Shown piece after piece: positions 1 to 8,228 of a DNA stretch of 64,000 bases (position 1 is its first letter; each line of letters starts with the position of its first letter). The position numbers and the translations under genes are program-made. The stretch covers positions 1 to 64,000 of the forward strand of contig NZ_JABEKU010000001.1 in NCBI RefSeq assembly GCF_013283665.1, given 5' to 3'. This DNA is from Ensifer sesbaniae (lineage in GTDB: Bacteria > Pseudomonadota > Alphaproteobacteria > Rhizobiales > Rhizobiaceae). A model generated the notes under the pieces. It worked only from the letters and a program-made list of their open reading frames with translations. It had not been told where the DNA came from and ran no database searches.

Positions 1-233
1 TAAGACGCAAAGACGTGTTCAAATCAAAAAGAGGCTCTGCCTCACCAGCTTCTCAATACGGTTTTGCCATGCCATGCATGCGAAACTCGTTCTGATCCAA
101 CGGTGCCTCCTCGTGAGGTGCCCGGATGGCCAGCGCGGCTGCCCTTCGAGCGACTAGCGAGAAGGACAAGCTTAGCCGCGCCAGCAAAGAGCGAGATTGA
201 GCCTGCATCGCAGGCACAATCTTGCGCTTTGCC
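1..233 (+). other. rRNA operon spacer upstream of 5S
   Basis: This stretch directly precedes the 5S rRNA and is most likely the 23S-5S spacer; the 23S gene itself lies outside the window. No convincing gene is visible. Open frames here have no recognisable family and overlap on both strands. Confidence 0.6.
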
Positions 234-351
234 GACCTGGTGGTTCTGGCGGGGTGGCTGCACCCGTTCCCATTCCGAACACGGCCGTGAAACGCCCCAG
301 CGCCGATGGTACTTCGTCTTAAGACGCGGGAGAGTAGGTCGCTGCCAGGTC
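234..351 (+). rRNA. rrf: 5S ribosomal RNA
   Basis: The sequence has the terminal stem (GACCTGG at the start, CCAGGTC at the end) and the conserved internal segment CCCATTCCGAACACGGCCGT typical of bacterial 5S rRNA. Its length of about 118 nt is normal. It lies upstream of tRNA-fMet, the usual order at the 3' end of rhizobial rRNA operons. Ends are set from the terminal stem and may be off by one or two bases. Confidence 0.95.
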
Positions 352-561
352 TGCAAAACGCAAGATAACAAACCGCAAACGCCGCTCCCCTTCGAGGCAA
401 GGCCGAGAAGGACAAGGCAGCGGCGAAACAAAGATCACCTTCTCGACACAAGCCTCGGCCCAGCCGAAACAACGGGCCGCCAACAAGCGGCCTTTTTGAT
501 TCTGTACGTTTGGAGAAACAAACGGGATTTTGCTGACGCAAAACCCGGACCGGTAACGAGA

Positions 562-681
562 CAAATCCTTCGGATTTGCTCGGACGTCCCTTACGCGAGA
601 CAAATTGCTGAAGCAATTTGCTCGGCACAGACCGCAAATCCAACGGATTTGCGTTACCGTGATAAATCCCTTCGGGATTTA
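562..681 (+). repeat. Four consecutive short hairpins in the 5S-tRNA spacer
   Basis: Four perfect inverted repeats occur in 120 bases: CAAATCC/GGATTTG at 562-578, CAAATTGC/GCAATTTG at 601-620, GCAAATCC/GGATTTGC at 634-652 and TAAATCCC/GGGATTTA at 663-681. Loops are 3-4 nt. They sit between the 5S and the tRNA, so in the rRNA transcript they would fold as a row of small stems. They could be processing signals or small palindromic repeat units. Confidence 0.75.
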
Positions 682-688
682 CACTTGG

Positions 689-765
<77 letters not shown>

Positions 766-782
766 AAATCTTACAACGAATA

Positions 783-807
783 AGCCCCTGACCTCAGGGG
801 CTTTTTT
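783..807 (+). terminator. Rho-independent terminator of the rRNA operon
   Basis: The inverted repeat AGCCCCTGA/TCAGGGGCT is followed directly by a run of six T, 17 nt after the tRNA 3' end. It should terminate the rRNA operon transcript. Confidence 0.9.
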
Positions 808-836
808 CGTTTCCGGCAGAGCCCATTTTTCTTCCG

Positions 837-1115
837 GTGACCTTTGGTGCCGCGGCAGAACTCACCGGGTGGCAAGGACCGCCTCGGAAGGATCAGCAAA
901 CAGGGCGATTCTCCGCCGGCTTCTCGTCGTCGGGGCACATGCAGGTCCTCCGCTTCAGCCGCAAGGCAGAAGCTGCGCCGACAGTCTGGGCGGCTGAGCT
1001 TCTGACGAAGAAGCCGTACAACGTGGTCGCTGTTGCCTTGGCGAACAAGATGGCCCGGATCGTCTGGGCGTTGATGACGACGGGCAACCGCTTTGAGGCC
1101 ACCACAGCCAACTGA
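837..1115 (+). pseudogene. IS110-family transposase, C-terminal remnant
   Basis: The frame encodes the C-terminal signature of IS110/IS116/IS902 transposases: a W-x-A-x-LL stretch, then KPYNVVAVALANKMARIVWA, where the VVAVALANKMARI core is diagnostic. The catalytic serine region is only partly present, and the N-terminal DEDD half is missing. The fragment begins right after the rRNA operon terminator. It is too short to be active (full-length proteins are about 330-400 aa). Confidence 0.75.
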
Positions 1116-1482
1116 GCATTCGCGATGGATACAGAAGTCGGTGAGGTGCTGATGGTGTGATGACGAACGGTCGAGCCGGGATCGGACAAACCCGCTCAGT
1201 GGGTGCCGCTTAGAAGCGCGTTGACCAGTCTGGGATCCGATCTGCGGACTTCAACAGGGCCAGCGGCATGAACGCGCCGCAACTAAAGGCCGTATTCATG
1301 CCTGCACCCGACCAGCCCGTCAGCAGCGCCAAAAAACGCCCCTTGCCACGCGGAGGCCAAGTCCTTGTTCGAAACGATATCTCAATATCTCGCGGACACG
1401 CCGCATCTCCTGTCTCTCCGCAGGCATCCCGTTCCTTCGGCGTCACAGTCGAAGGAAGAAACTTGACACCAGCAGAACACCC
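1116..1482. other. No recognisable gene
   Basis: The region between the IS110 remnant and the ArdC fragment holds overlapping open frames on both strands, none with a recognisable family. Part of it is probably the non-coding end of the insertion sequence. Confidence 0.5.
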
Positions 1483-1842
1483 ATGCCAGACGCCGTCCGA
1501 AGGGGGCGGCATCATCTTGGAATCAGGGGGCGGATTGCCTCGGAATTTGCAGCCTCGCTGGAAAAGGGCATCAAGCCCTGGACGCAGCCCTGGAATTCAA
1601 GCCACGCCGCAGGCCCGGTGTCGCGCCCGCTCCGCTTTAACGGCGAGACCTATTCCGGGATCAATGTCTTGACCCTTTGGGCATCCGCGATGGAGCGCAG
1701 CTTGCCAACAACAGCCAAAGCCCAGATTAACGTTCCCAATCTTGCGAGGCGGTTCGTCGAACATCTGATCGAAATAGGCGTGGCAAATTGCCAGTCTTGT
1801 GTATGGCGTCCCGGAACGTTCGCGGCATATTTTGTAAAATAA
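1483..1842 (+). pseudogene. ArdC-like antirestriction protein, N-terminal fragment
   Basis: ArdC proteins are plasmid- and ICE-borne ssDNA-binding antirestriction proteins. The frame contains the typical N-terminal block: ASLEKGIKPWTQPW, then PLRFNGETYSGINVLTLWAS, where the R-x-NG-x-x-Y-x-GIN core is diagnostic. Similarity stops after about base 1700 and the rest of the frame is unrelated. The zinc-peptidase-like C-terminus is therefore missing (full length about 300 aa). The first 25 codons also look non-native. The 3' part of the fragment is duplicated at 63043. Confidence 0.7.
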
Positions 1843-2540
1843 GCTAATATCCATTCGACAGAATAGGCTAAGAACTGTATAGCTTAATAAGCTAAAGAGC
1901 GCCTTGCACGAAAAGCTAACTTCTATAGGAGAAGACGGCCCGCTCATGGCAAGCCCGCAGCAAAAACTTGCGGAATCGCTGGAGGTGCTCAAGGCGCTTC
2001 AGGATCGCGGCGCGGTCGCAATCCGCGCCGCCGACCTCACCCGCACACACCGCGAACGCCTGCTCAAGAACGGCTTTCTGCAAGAGGTCATGAAAGGCTG
2101 GTACATTCCGGGCAGGCCCGACGAGGCAGGGGAGACGACCGCCTGGTACGCTTCGTTCTGGGATTTTTGCGCGGCTTATCTGCGCGAGCGTTTTGGCAGC
2201 GAGTGGAGCCTCTCGCCCGAGCAATCGCTCTCCTTTCATGCCGGCAACCGCGCCGTGCCGGCGCAGCTTCTCGTGCGCTCGCCAAAGGCGAGGAACCGGG
2301 CGACCTCGCTCGCGCATAACAATTCAGTTTTCGATGTCAGGGCGAGCCTGCCGGAAGGCGGCGCGCGCGAAGAGCGCGACGGGCTGATCCTGTTCTCGCT
2401 GCCGGCCGCCCTTGTTGCTTGCTCGCCAACGGTATTCAGGCAAAACCCGATCGATGCGCGAACCGCGCTTGCGATGGTCACCGATGCCTCCGGCGTGCTG
2501 GAGATATTGCTGCGCGGGGACCACAGCGTGATCGCCGGAC
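1583..2540 (+). repeat. Long direct repeat, copy A (partner at 63043-64000)
   Basis: Bases 1583-2540 match 63043-64000 with five single-base differences that I could find (at 1848, 1896, 1902, 1933 and 1986) and no gaps, about 99.5% identity. The offset is 61,460 bp. The repeat covers the ArdC fragment, the Fic gene promoter and the first part of the Fic gene. The true right end of the repeat cannot be seen because the window stops inside copy B. Confidence 0.97.
1880..1894 (+). promoter_or_regulatory. Palindrome TAGCTT-AAT-AAGCTA upstream of the Fic gene
   Basis: A perfect 6-3-6 inverted repeat, with a further AAGCTAA half-site at 1841 and a related AGGCTAAG at 1866. The group lies 50-105 bases upstream of the Fic start in an A/T-rich patch unlike the surrounding DNA. 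The Fic protein has an AbiEi-like winged-helix N-terminus, so autoregulation by binding here is a reasonable inference. Confidence 0.5.
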
Positions 2541-3502
2541 GGCTCGCGGGCGCGTTTCGCAATGTGGGGCGCGAGCGCATTGCCGATGATATTCTCAGGA
2601 CGATGAAGGCGGCCGGTTACACGGTCAGGGAGCGGGACCCCTTCGATGAGCGCATCGATCTTGCGCTGCCCCGCCGGGAAACTTCTCCCTATGCCGGCCG
2701 CATCCGGCTGATGTGGGGCCTGATGCGCGGAGCGGTAATCGAGGAGTTTCCGCGCGCGCCAGGCCGCCCCAATGACATCGATCGCTATCTCGCGCGCGTC
2801 GATGAGACATATACCACCGATGCCTACCACTCCCTCTCGATAGAGGGCTACCGGGTCAGCGTCGATCTGATCGAGCGTGTGCGCGGCGGGGCCTGGAACC
2901 CCGATGGCGATGCCGGCGACCGCGAACTCAGCAACGCCCTGGCGGCGCGCGGCTACTGGCAGGCCTTTCAGGCGGTCAAGCAAAGCGTTCGCGCCGTCCT
3001 CGTAAATGAGAACCCCGGCGCGGTCGCCGACCGCGACCATGGCGAATGGTACAGGCAGATGTTTGCGCCAAGCGTGAGCGCGGGCCTCATTCCAGCTGCG
3101 AGCCTTGCCGGATACCGCGACGGCCAGGTCTATATCCGCAACTCGATGCATGTGCCGCTCGCGCCCCATGCGGTGCGCGATGCCATGCCGGTGTTCTTCG
3201 AGATGCTGGAGCAGGAGGAGGATGCTGCAGTCCGCGTGGCGCTGGGACATTTCATCTTCGTTTATATCCACCCTTACATGGACGGGAACGGCCGCATGGG
3301 GCGCTTCCTGATGAATGTCATGCTGGCGGCGAGCGGGTATCCGTGGACAGTGATCCCGGTGCAGCGGCGAGATGCCTATACGGCGGCGCTGGAACAGGCG
3401 AGCGTGCAGCAGAATATCGCTCCGGTTGCGCGTTTTCTCGGGGGACTGGTTCGGGATTCGATGGAGGGCAGGAACGTGGCGAGGGCGCCGGAAGGGCGCT
3501 AA
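1946..3502 (+). CDS. Fic family AMPylase with AbiEi-like winged-helix N-terminus
   Basis: Fic enzymes transfer AMP from ATP to protein hydroxyls. This 518-aa protein carries the complete active-site motif HPYMDGNGRMGR (about residues 442-453), with catalytic His and the phosphate-binding GNGR. Near residue 295 is SLSIEG, which fits the (S/T)xxxE(G/N) inhibitory helix of auto-inhibited Fic proteins. Residues 10-110 resemble the winged-helix/antitoxin region of AbiEi-type regulators (L-x-x-x-GFL then GWY). The ATG at 1946 is preferred over an upstream TTG at 1904 because AGGAG lies 14 nt before it. A palindrome upstream suggests autoregulation. The 5' part is duplicated at 63406. Confidence 0.88.
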   Translation: MASPQQKLAESLEVLKALQDRGAVAIRAADLTRTHRERLLKNGFLQEVMKGWYIPGRPDEAGETTAWYASFWDFCAAYLRERFGSEWSLSPEQSLSFHAGNRAVPAQLLVRSPKARNRATSLAHNNSVFDVRASLPEGGAREERDGLILFSLPAALVACSPTVFRQNPIDARTALAMVTDASGVLEILLRGDHSVIAGRLAGAFRNVGRERIADDILRTMKAAGYTVRERDPFDERIDLALPRRETSPYAGRIRLMWGLMRGAVIEEFPRAPGRPNDIDRYLARVDETYTTDAYHSLSIEGYRVSVDLIERVRGGAWNPDGDAGDRELSNALAARGYWQAFQAVKQSVRAVLVNENPGAVADRDHGEWYRQMFAPSVSAGLIPAASLAGYRDGQVYIRNSMHVPLAPHAVRDAMPVFFEMLEQEEDAAVRVALGHFIFVYIHPYMDGNGRMGRFLMNVMLAASGYPWTVIPVQRRDAYTAALEQASVQQNIAPVARFLGGLVRDSMEGRNVARAPEGR

Positions 3503-3554
3503 GGCGCTTCGCGATTGCGCTCGCTGCCCACGAACAACAAGCCGGGGATGATGA

Positions 3555-3722
3555 TCATTCCCGGTGATCTCCCGAGGCGATATCGTCGGCGGATTCTAAC
3601 TCGATATATTCAGTGCCGACCCGCTCAAGCCTTGCCTCGTCGCCGTCGAGATTCCAGCGTCGGTCGGCGTAAAACTCCATGGCCTTGCGCGTTTCGACAA
3701 CCAGCACATCACCTTCAACCGA
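3555..3722 (-). other. Unrecognised open fragment on the minus strand
   Basis: A clean 55-codon minus-strand frame ends at TGA 3555-3557 and encodes an acidic stretch containing VVETRKAMEFYADRRWN. It has no start codon of its own nearby and no family I recognise. It could be the 3' end of a gene cut off by rearrangement between the Fic gene and the HEPN tail. Confidence 0.3.
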
Positions 3723-3846
3723 GTCTACTAGTCCTTACGAACTACAGCCCGCCGTTGCACAACCTCAAATTCCTGCGTGGTCTAGCCGACGACCAGGACC
3801 GACGTCTCATCGAAGTGTGGCCGCGTGACCAGCACCGCTTACCGCC

Positions 3847-4020
3847 TGGTACAACATTCTCAACGAAGCCTATGTGAAGGCGCGCTATTCAAAGCACTTC
3901 GAGATTTCCGGGGAAGCGCTCGGCTGGCTTCTCGAGCGGACGGAGCATCTGCACAGCCTCGTCGAGACCATCTGCCAGGAACGACTAGCGGAATTGGAGC
4001 GGGCGGCGAGCACCACCTGA
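3847..4020 (+). pseudogene. HEPN-domain protein, C-terminal remnant
   Basis: The frame WYNILNEAYVKARYSKHFEI, followed by LGWLLERTEHLHSLVE, matches the end of nucleotidyltransferase/HEPN-domain proteins, which pair with MNT-type antitoxins or are fused to a nucleotidyltransferase. It ends at TGA 4018-4020. Upstream the frame is lost after about ten residues (DQHRLPPG-like), and the nucleotidyltransferase part is absent. It is a broken toxin-like gene. Confidence 0.55.
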
Positions 4021-4683
4021 GCCCTCGTCGTGGTCGCGGATTGATGGTCGGGCCGGTGTTTCGACCACGTCTATACCATCATGCGATGAAGTCGCAGAGC
4101 CGGCCAACGTTGGTCGTATTCCATCCCTTCCCGATTGCTTCTTCAAGCGGTCCTCGAAAATCACGCCACAGGCCCGCGAAATTCCCCAACGTTGTAATAG
4201 GCAACGCCAGCCATGATGGGACGAGTTCAAACCCTACCCCGAGCGCAGGGAAGGAGTGTTCTGAAAATGGGTACCCGCGATCCGATAGCCGATGGAGGCG
4301 TGGGGGGCGCTGCCGTCATCGAGGAGCTGGGACGGCAAAGGCGACAAACCTGAACCGGCCGCGAAAGAGAGACCATAGCCGCGGTGTGTTCTACGACGAG
4401 GTCACCTGGCGTGTATGATATACTGTGATGGATCGGCGATCACGAAGATAATGGCCGATCAGGAGCAACTGCAGCGGTTCGATCCATAATTCATCTCATT
4501 GGCGCTGCCGACTTACTCGTCGATGTTGGCGACGTGCAGGTAAAGGCGCCGCGCGGCATTTAGCAGTTTTATGCTGAGCGTGATTTCATACCGCGTCGGC
4601 CAACCTCGCGGCTTACGTGAAGAACTTCAAATTGGCCGCTGTCAGGCTTTGAATCAGACGGGAATTGAATTAAGAATGGTCGG
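4021..4683. other. No recognisable gene
   Basis: About 660 bases without a supported gene. The longest frame through it (3825-4418, plus) reads the HEPN remnant out of frame and has no family. The stretch is probably decayed DNA between two accessory genes. Confidence 0.5.
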
Positions 4684-5937
4684 ATGAAGGCCGACCCAAT
4701 GGCAAAATCCTATATCTATCGAAAAGCACGACCAGTTGTGGAAACCGCGCTCGCCGACACGCGCGTCGTGCTCATATCAGGCCCGCGTCAAGCCGGGAAG
4801 ACAACGCTTGCACGTCAGTTCGCGGATGCCAGTCGCCCCTACATAACGCTGGACGACGCTGGTACACTGAGCGCCGCGAGGTCCGATCCAACCGGGTTCA
4901 TTCGCGGGATCGACCGTGCCGTTATCGACGAGGTTCAACGTGCTCCTGATCTGATGCTCGCCATCAAAGAGAGTGTGGATCGTTACGAAGAGCCCGGCCG
5001 TTTCCTGCTGACTGGATCCGCTAACCTTGCAACGGTGCCAGCCATTGCCGATTCCCTCGCCGGACGAATGGCAGTCGTTTCACTACTTCCATTTGCACAA
5101 TCCGAAATCCACTCGACCCCTGGGCAGATGCTTGATGGTCTGTTTGCTGGCGATGAGCCGACGATCGGGGAAGGGGCCGTGTTCGGTGAAGAATTGATGA
5201 ATGTCGTGCTGAAGGGGGGGTATCCTGAGGTTCTACGCCGATCGGCACCCGCCCGTCGGACGGCATGGCTTGAGGACTACGTTTCTCTTATTCTCGATCG
5301 TGACGTGCGGGATATCGCCAACATAGACCAGCTCGATCGCCTGCCGAGATTGCTCGATGTTCTCGCCGAGCATTCCGGACAACTGGTAAACAACAGCAGC
5401 TTCGGCGCGGCGCTCGGATTGTCTAGCGTCACGGCCCAGAAATATGTGGCGCTCCTTGAGCGCCTCTTTCTGGTGCGCACGATCGCGCCCTGGTCGAACA
5501 ACCGCCTTAGCCGGCTCGTGAAGACCCCAAAGCTCCACTTCATCGATACCGGTCTCCTCGCAAGTTTGCGCGATGACGATCTCGAAACGCTGCGACGCGA
5601 CAGAACCAGGTTTGGCGCGCTTTTGGAAAGCTTTGTGGTTTCCGAGCTTCTGAAACTCGCATCCTGGTCGGAGCGTCGCCTATCCTTCTCGCATTACCGG
5701 ACCAAGGATCAAGATGAGGTGGATGTCGTGATCGAGGACCGTCGCGGCCGGATCATCGGAATTGAAGTGAAGGCGTCAGCGACGGTCAAATCGGACGACT
5801 TCAAAGGTTTGAGGCAACTACAGGAAGCCGTCGGGGATCGCTTTATCCGTGGCCTGGTGCTTCACGATCATGATCGTGTAACCCCGTTCGGAGAGAAGCT
5901 GCACGCCGTTCCGCTATCGATTCTCTGGTCGATGTAA
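4684..5937 (+). CDS. AAA_14/DUF4143 family ATPase
   Basis: A 417-aa P-loop ATPase of the AAA_14 plus DUF4143 type, a widespread group with no settled function. Walker A is GPRQAGKTTLA, Walker B is AVIDEVQRAPDL and a sensor-like LLTGSANL follows. The C-terminal DUF4143 half contains DEVDVVIE then GIEVKAS, a spacing reminiscent of PD-(D/E)xK nucleases. The start is either ATG 4684 or ATG 4699; an AAGG 8 nt before 4699 slightly favours the second. It stands alone between decayed elements, as is common for this family in mobile regions. Confidence 0.88.
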   Translation: MKADPMAKSYIYRKARPVVETALADTRVVLISGPRQAGKTTLARQFADASRPYITLDDAGTLSAARSDPTGFIRGIDRAVIDEVQRAPDLMLAIKESVDRYEEPGRFLLTGSANLATVPAIADSLAGRMAVVSLLPFAQSEIHSTPGQMLDGLFAGDEPTIGEGAVFGEELMNVVLKGGYPEVLRRSAPARRTAWLEDYVSLILDRDVRDIANIDQLDRLPRLLDVLAEHSGQLVNNSSFGAALGLSSVTAQKYVALLERLFLVRTIAPWSNNRLSRLVKTPKLHFIDTGLLASLRDDDLETLRRDRTRFGALLESFVVSELLKLASWSERRLSFSHYRTKDQDEVDVVIEDRRGRIIGIEVKASATVKSDDFKGLRQLQEAVGDRFIRGLVLHDHDRVTPFGEKLHAVPLSILWSM

Positions 5938-5949
5938 GAACAACGTAAT

Positions 5950-6235
5950 CGTCGGGCGCCATGCCGTGGGAGCGCAACCCCGGTTCGGCAGAAACGGGCC
6001 AGCGTTCGATTCCGTTCATCCGGCGTAAGCAACTTGATCATTGAGCAAGCACGCGGCTCGCCGCGTTTCCAGGCCATCAAGGCGCGTATCAATGTTTCGC
6101 CATCGATGCGTCCGTCTTTGCGCGGCGATGACGGCGCAGTATGGCGATGGATGCCGCCTCGACAATATGGCTCTCGATCCAGGTTTCCTTGCTGAGCACT
6201 CGCCCCAGCCAGAAGCCATCGAGTCCAGCTTCCTG
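5950..6235 (-). pseudogene. IS110-family transposase, N-terminal remnant (frameshifted)
   Basis: Read on the minus strand, two frames together give EAGLDGFWLGR, then IESHIVEAASIAILRRHRRA with KTD, then DGETLIRALMAWKRGEPRAC. This is the DEDD-domain region of IS110 transposases. The reading frame changes near 6120, and both ends are missing. It abuts the IS66 fragment that runs the other way. Confidence 0.65.
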
Positions 6236-6251
6236 GATCAAGGCCAAGCCT

Positions 6252-6773
6252 ATGAAGGGGTCGCCCATCGTCGACGAGGCGCTGTTGCGCATCGCCGCCC
6301 TCTACAAGATCGAGGACAGCATCCGCGGTTGTGATCCCGATCATCGCCGGGCTGTCCGCCAGAACCTGTCCCGTCCGCTGGTGGACGAGTTCTTCACCTG
6401 GTTGGCAGCTCAGGCCGCGCGCGTCTCGCGCAAGTCCGACCTCGGCGAAGCCATGGCCTACATGCTCAAACGCCAGGATGGCTTTGGTCTGTTCCTGGAC
6501 GACGGCCGCGCCGACATTGACACCAATCTGGTCGAAAACGCGATCAGAAGCCCGGCCATGAACCGCCGCAATGCGCTCTTTGCCGGTCATGATGAGGGCG
6601 GCCGCAATTGGGCCCGGTTTGCCAGTCTGATCGGCACATGCAAGATGAACTGCGTTGAACCCTACGCCTACCTGCGCGATCTCTTCATCAGCCTCGCCAA
6701 CGGCCACCTCGCCAAAGACATCGACGCCCTCATGCCCTGGGCCTATGCGCAACGGACCAGCGCCTCACAATGA
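6252..6773 (+). pseudogene. tnpC: IS66-family transposase (TnpC), C-terminal remnant
   Basis: The frame encodes the IS66 DDE transposase end: PIVDEALLRIAALYKIE, then FLDDGRADIDTNLVENAIRS (with the E of the DDE triad), NRRNALFAGHDEGGRNWA and the tail NGHLAKDIDALMPW. The N-terminal 300 or more residues are missing. It begins where the minus-strand IS110 fragment ends, so one element was inserted into or recombined with the other. Confidence 0.85.
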
Positions 6774-7085
6774 GCTCGTCCGGGACTCCCCGACGAGCTC
6801 ACAGGACCTTCCGCGAGCGATCGACATCACCGTTGCAACCGCAAAATCAATGGGGCGGAGACGCCGCATGCGTATAAAGTCGCAATGGGGTCGTTGATCG
6901 GCATCATCCAGCCACTATAGCTTGTAGCCGATCGTTCGCAGCGGGTCCTTCCGCCACGGCGTCAGTTTCGACACCCAGCGGTGAGGCGCCATCCACCACA
7001 AGGAAACATGCGGTAGTGGGTTGGTGCTGACTTTATCGACAGGGATGTCTCTGACGGGGTATCAAACCGACGGCAAATGGCGGAG
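6774..7085. other. IS66 end and intergenic DNA
   Basis: No gene is supported. The segment probably includes the right end of the IS66 element (around GGGGCGGAGACGCCGCATGC) and spacer up to the converging HDO gene. No clear terminal inverted repeat partner is visible. Confidence 0.4.
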
Positions 7086-7817
7086 TCAGTCGGATGTCGA
7101 TCCGCTAAAAAGGTAGAGTGGACGCAGAACTCGCACGCTTGCCGCGAGTGCATCGCAGCTATGGAGAACGCTCAAACCAACCATTTCCAAGTGTTCCTGA
7201 TCCAGCGGCAGCGCATCAAACGTCTGGTCGATCTCAGCGCTATGGGTTGGATCGAGGTCCCCATGAATTCTCAAAGTCCTGAACGTCGAGTCCGGCAGGC
7301 CTGAACGATCTCGAATTTCATCGATCATGCTGTCGGCGGGAGGAAACGCCTCGAGAACCGTGATGTATCCGAGAAGCATGAGCGGATGATGGTGATGAAG
7401 CCAATAATACTGGGTGCCGACCAACCGCGCGACTTCGACGGAAGGGGTGATGGATAGCAGCCGCCTGGGATCGCACCCTGCAGTCTCAAGGTCCTCGAGT
7501 GCCCAGGTATCGTGATGCAGTTCTTCGGAAACATGATGCCGATAGTATTCTCCGAGCAAAGGAGCAAGCTTATCGGTTCCTTCCAGTTGATCGCATTTGA
7601 CCGCTGCGGATTGCATGAGGGGAACCGACGCCCGCATGATTTGATGCAGCAAGACCAGGAAAGCGATCGTCATTTCCCGCGGAGGGTCGGTTCGCCAAAG
7701 GTCGCCAAAAGCCGCCCTCAGAGCGGGCATGCAGAGTTCGATTCTGCCTCTCACAACACCACTATTTGCTTGTCTTTCAAACATACCCATAGCGACACCC
7801 CGGAGAACAACAAACAA
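7086..7817 (-). CDS. Haem-oxygenase-like (HDO-type) iron-containing redox enzyme
   Basis: The protein (243 aa or slightly shorter) looks like the Haem_oxygenas_2/iron-containing redox family, whose characterised members are non-haem di-iron oxidases or oxygenases. It is all-helical, with likely metal ligands in HHVSEELHHDTWALEDLE (about residues 93-110) and HGDLDPTHSAEID near the C-terminus. Starts at 7817, 7790 and 7784 are all possible and no ribosome site decides. It is transcribed away from the precursor-YcaO-TfuA genes and shares their upstream region. A role as tailoring enzyme for that peptide is my inference. Confidence 0.7.
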   Translation of the reverse strand: MFVVLRGVAMGMFERQANSGVVRGRIELCMPALRAAFGDLWRTDPPREMTIAFLVLLHQIMRASVPLMQSAAVKCDQLEGTDKLAPLLGEYYRHHVSEELHHDTWALEDLETAGCDPRRLLSITPSVEVARLVGTQYYWLHHHHPLMLLGYITVLEAFPPADSMIDEIRDRSGLPDSTFRTLRIHGDLDPTHSAEIDQTFDALPLDQEHLEMVGLSVLHSCDALAASVRVLRPLYLFSGSTSD

Positions 7818-7872
7818 ACCCGGGAGATCCTATCTCATTCCAGATGCCTTTCAAGTTCGTCTCAGTCAAAAG

Positions 7873-8013
7873 ATGGATAGCTCTTTAGTATTAAAGAGTA
7901 GTACTGGACAGTTAACAGAGTGTCGTCCTATTGTTACTGGCGAGACATCCTCTCACAATCCCAAGATCACTGACAGAAATCTAGCAAACATCGAAAAATT
8001 GCTCAGGGCCTGA
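7873..8013 (+). CDS. Possible 46-aa small ORF upstream of the RiPP precursor
   Basis: ATG 7873 opens a 46-codon frame (MDSSLVLKSSTGQLTECRP onward) that ends in IEKLLRA at TGA 8011-8013, 11 nt before the precursor ATG. Its base composition is A/T-richer than its neighbours. No strong ribosome site precedes it, and an inverted repeat at 7881 falls inside it, which argues for a leader or regulatory region instead. It is listed only as a candidate. Confidence 0.25.
   Translation: MDSSLVLKSSTGQLTECRPIVTGETSSHNPKITDRNLANIEKLLRA
7881..7898 (+). promoter_or_regulatory. Inverted repeat CTCTTTA-GTAT-TAAAGAG
   Basis: A perfect 7-4-7 palindrome in the divergent region between the HDO gene and the precursor peptide gene. 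The placement fits an operator controlling both transcription units. No cognate regulator can be assigned from the sequence. Confidence 0.4.
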
Positions 8014-8024
8014 GGAGATCACAA

Positions 8025-8228
8025 ATGGCGGACTTCCAGACAAATTTTAACAGGCTGAAGACTTCGAATGTCATTCCCGATGTGGACGAGAATTTGCTCC
8101 CGCAAGCGGTACGTGATGCGATCGCAAACCTAGGCGACGCCGAAATGGCGGTTCTCGAAAACATAAGTAAATCGACTGGGGCCCACATTTACATCAACAA
8201 GAACCACCAGGTCATCTGTGGACTCTGA
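8025..8228 (+). CDS. Putative RiPP precursor peptide (67 aa)
   Basis: A 67-aa acidic peptide with a strong ribosome site (GAGGAG, 8 nt before ATG 8025). A helical leader-like part (LLPQAVRDAIANLGDAEMAV, residues 24-43) is followed by a short polar tail ending INKNHQVICGL with one cysteine (Cys65). Its stop lies 11 nt inside the YcaO gene, so the two are translationally coupled. Position and size fit the substrate of the YcaO/TfuA pair. I recognise no known RiPP class; the peptide is unlike trifolitoxin, thioviridamide-type or NHLP leaders as I know them. The core is probably the last 10-20 residues. Confidence 0.65.
   Translation: MADFQTNFNRLKTSNVIPDVDENLLPQAVRDAIANLGDAEMAVLENISKSTGAHIYINKNHQVICGL

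Noticed and set aside
2324-3271. 315-codon minus-strand frame opposite the Fic gene
   Set aside because: It is a shadow of the Fic coding sequence.
5868-6752. 294-codon minus-strand frame across IS110 and IS66 remnants
   Set aside because: Most of it is antisense to the IS66 fragment. Only its 3' part carries real IS110 similarity, which is listed separately.
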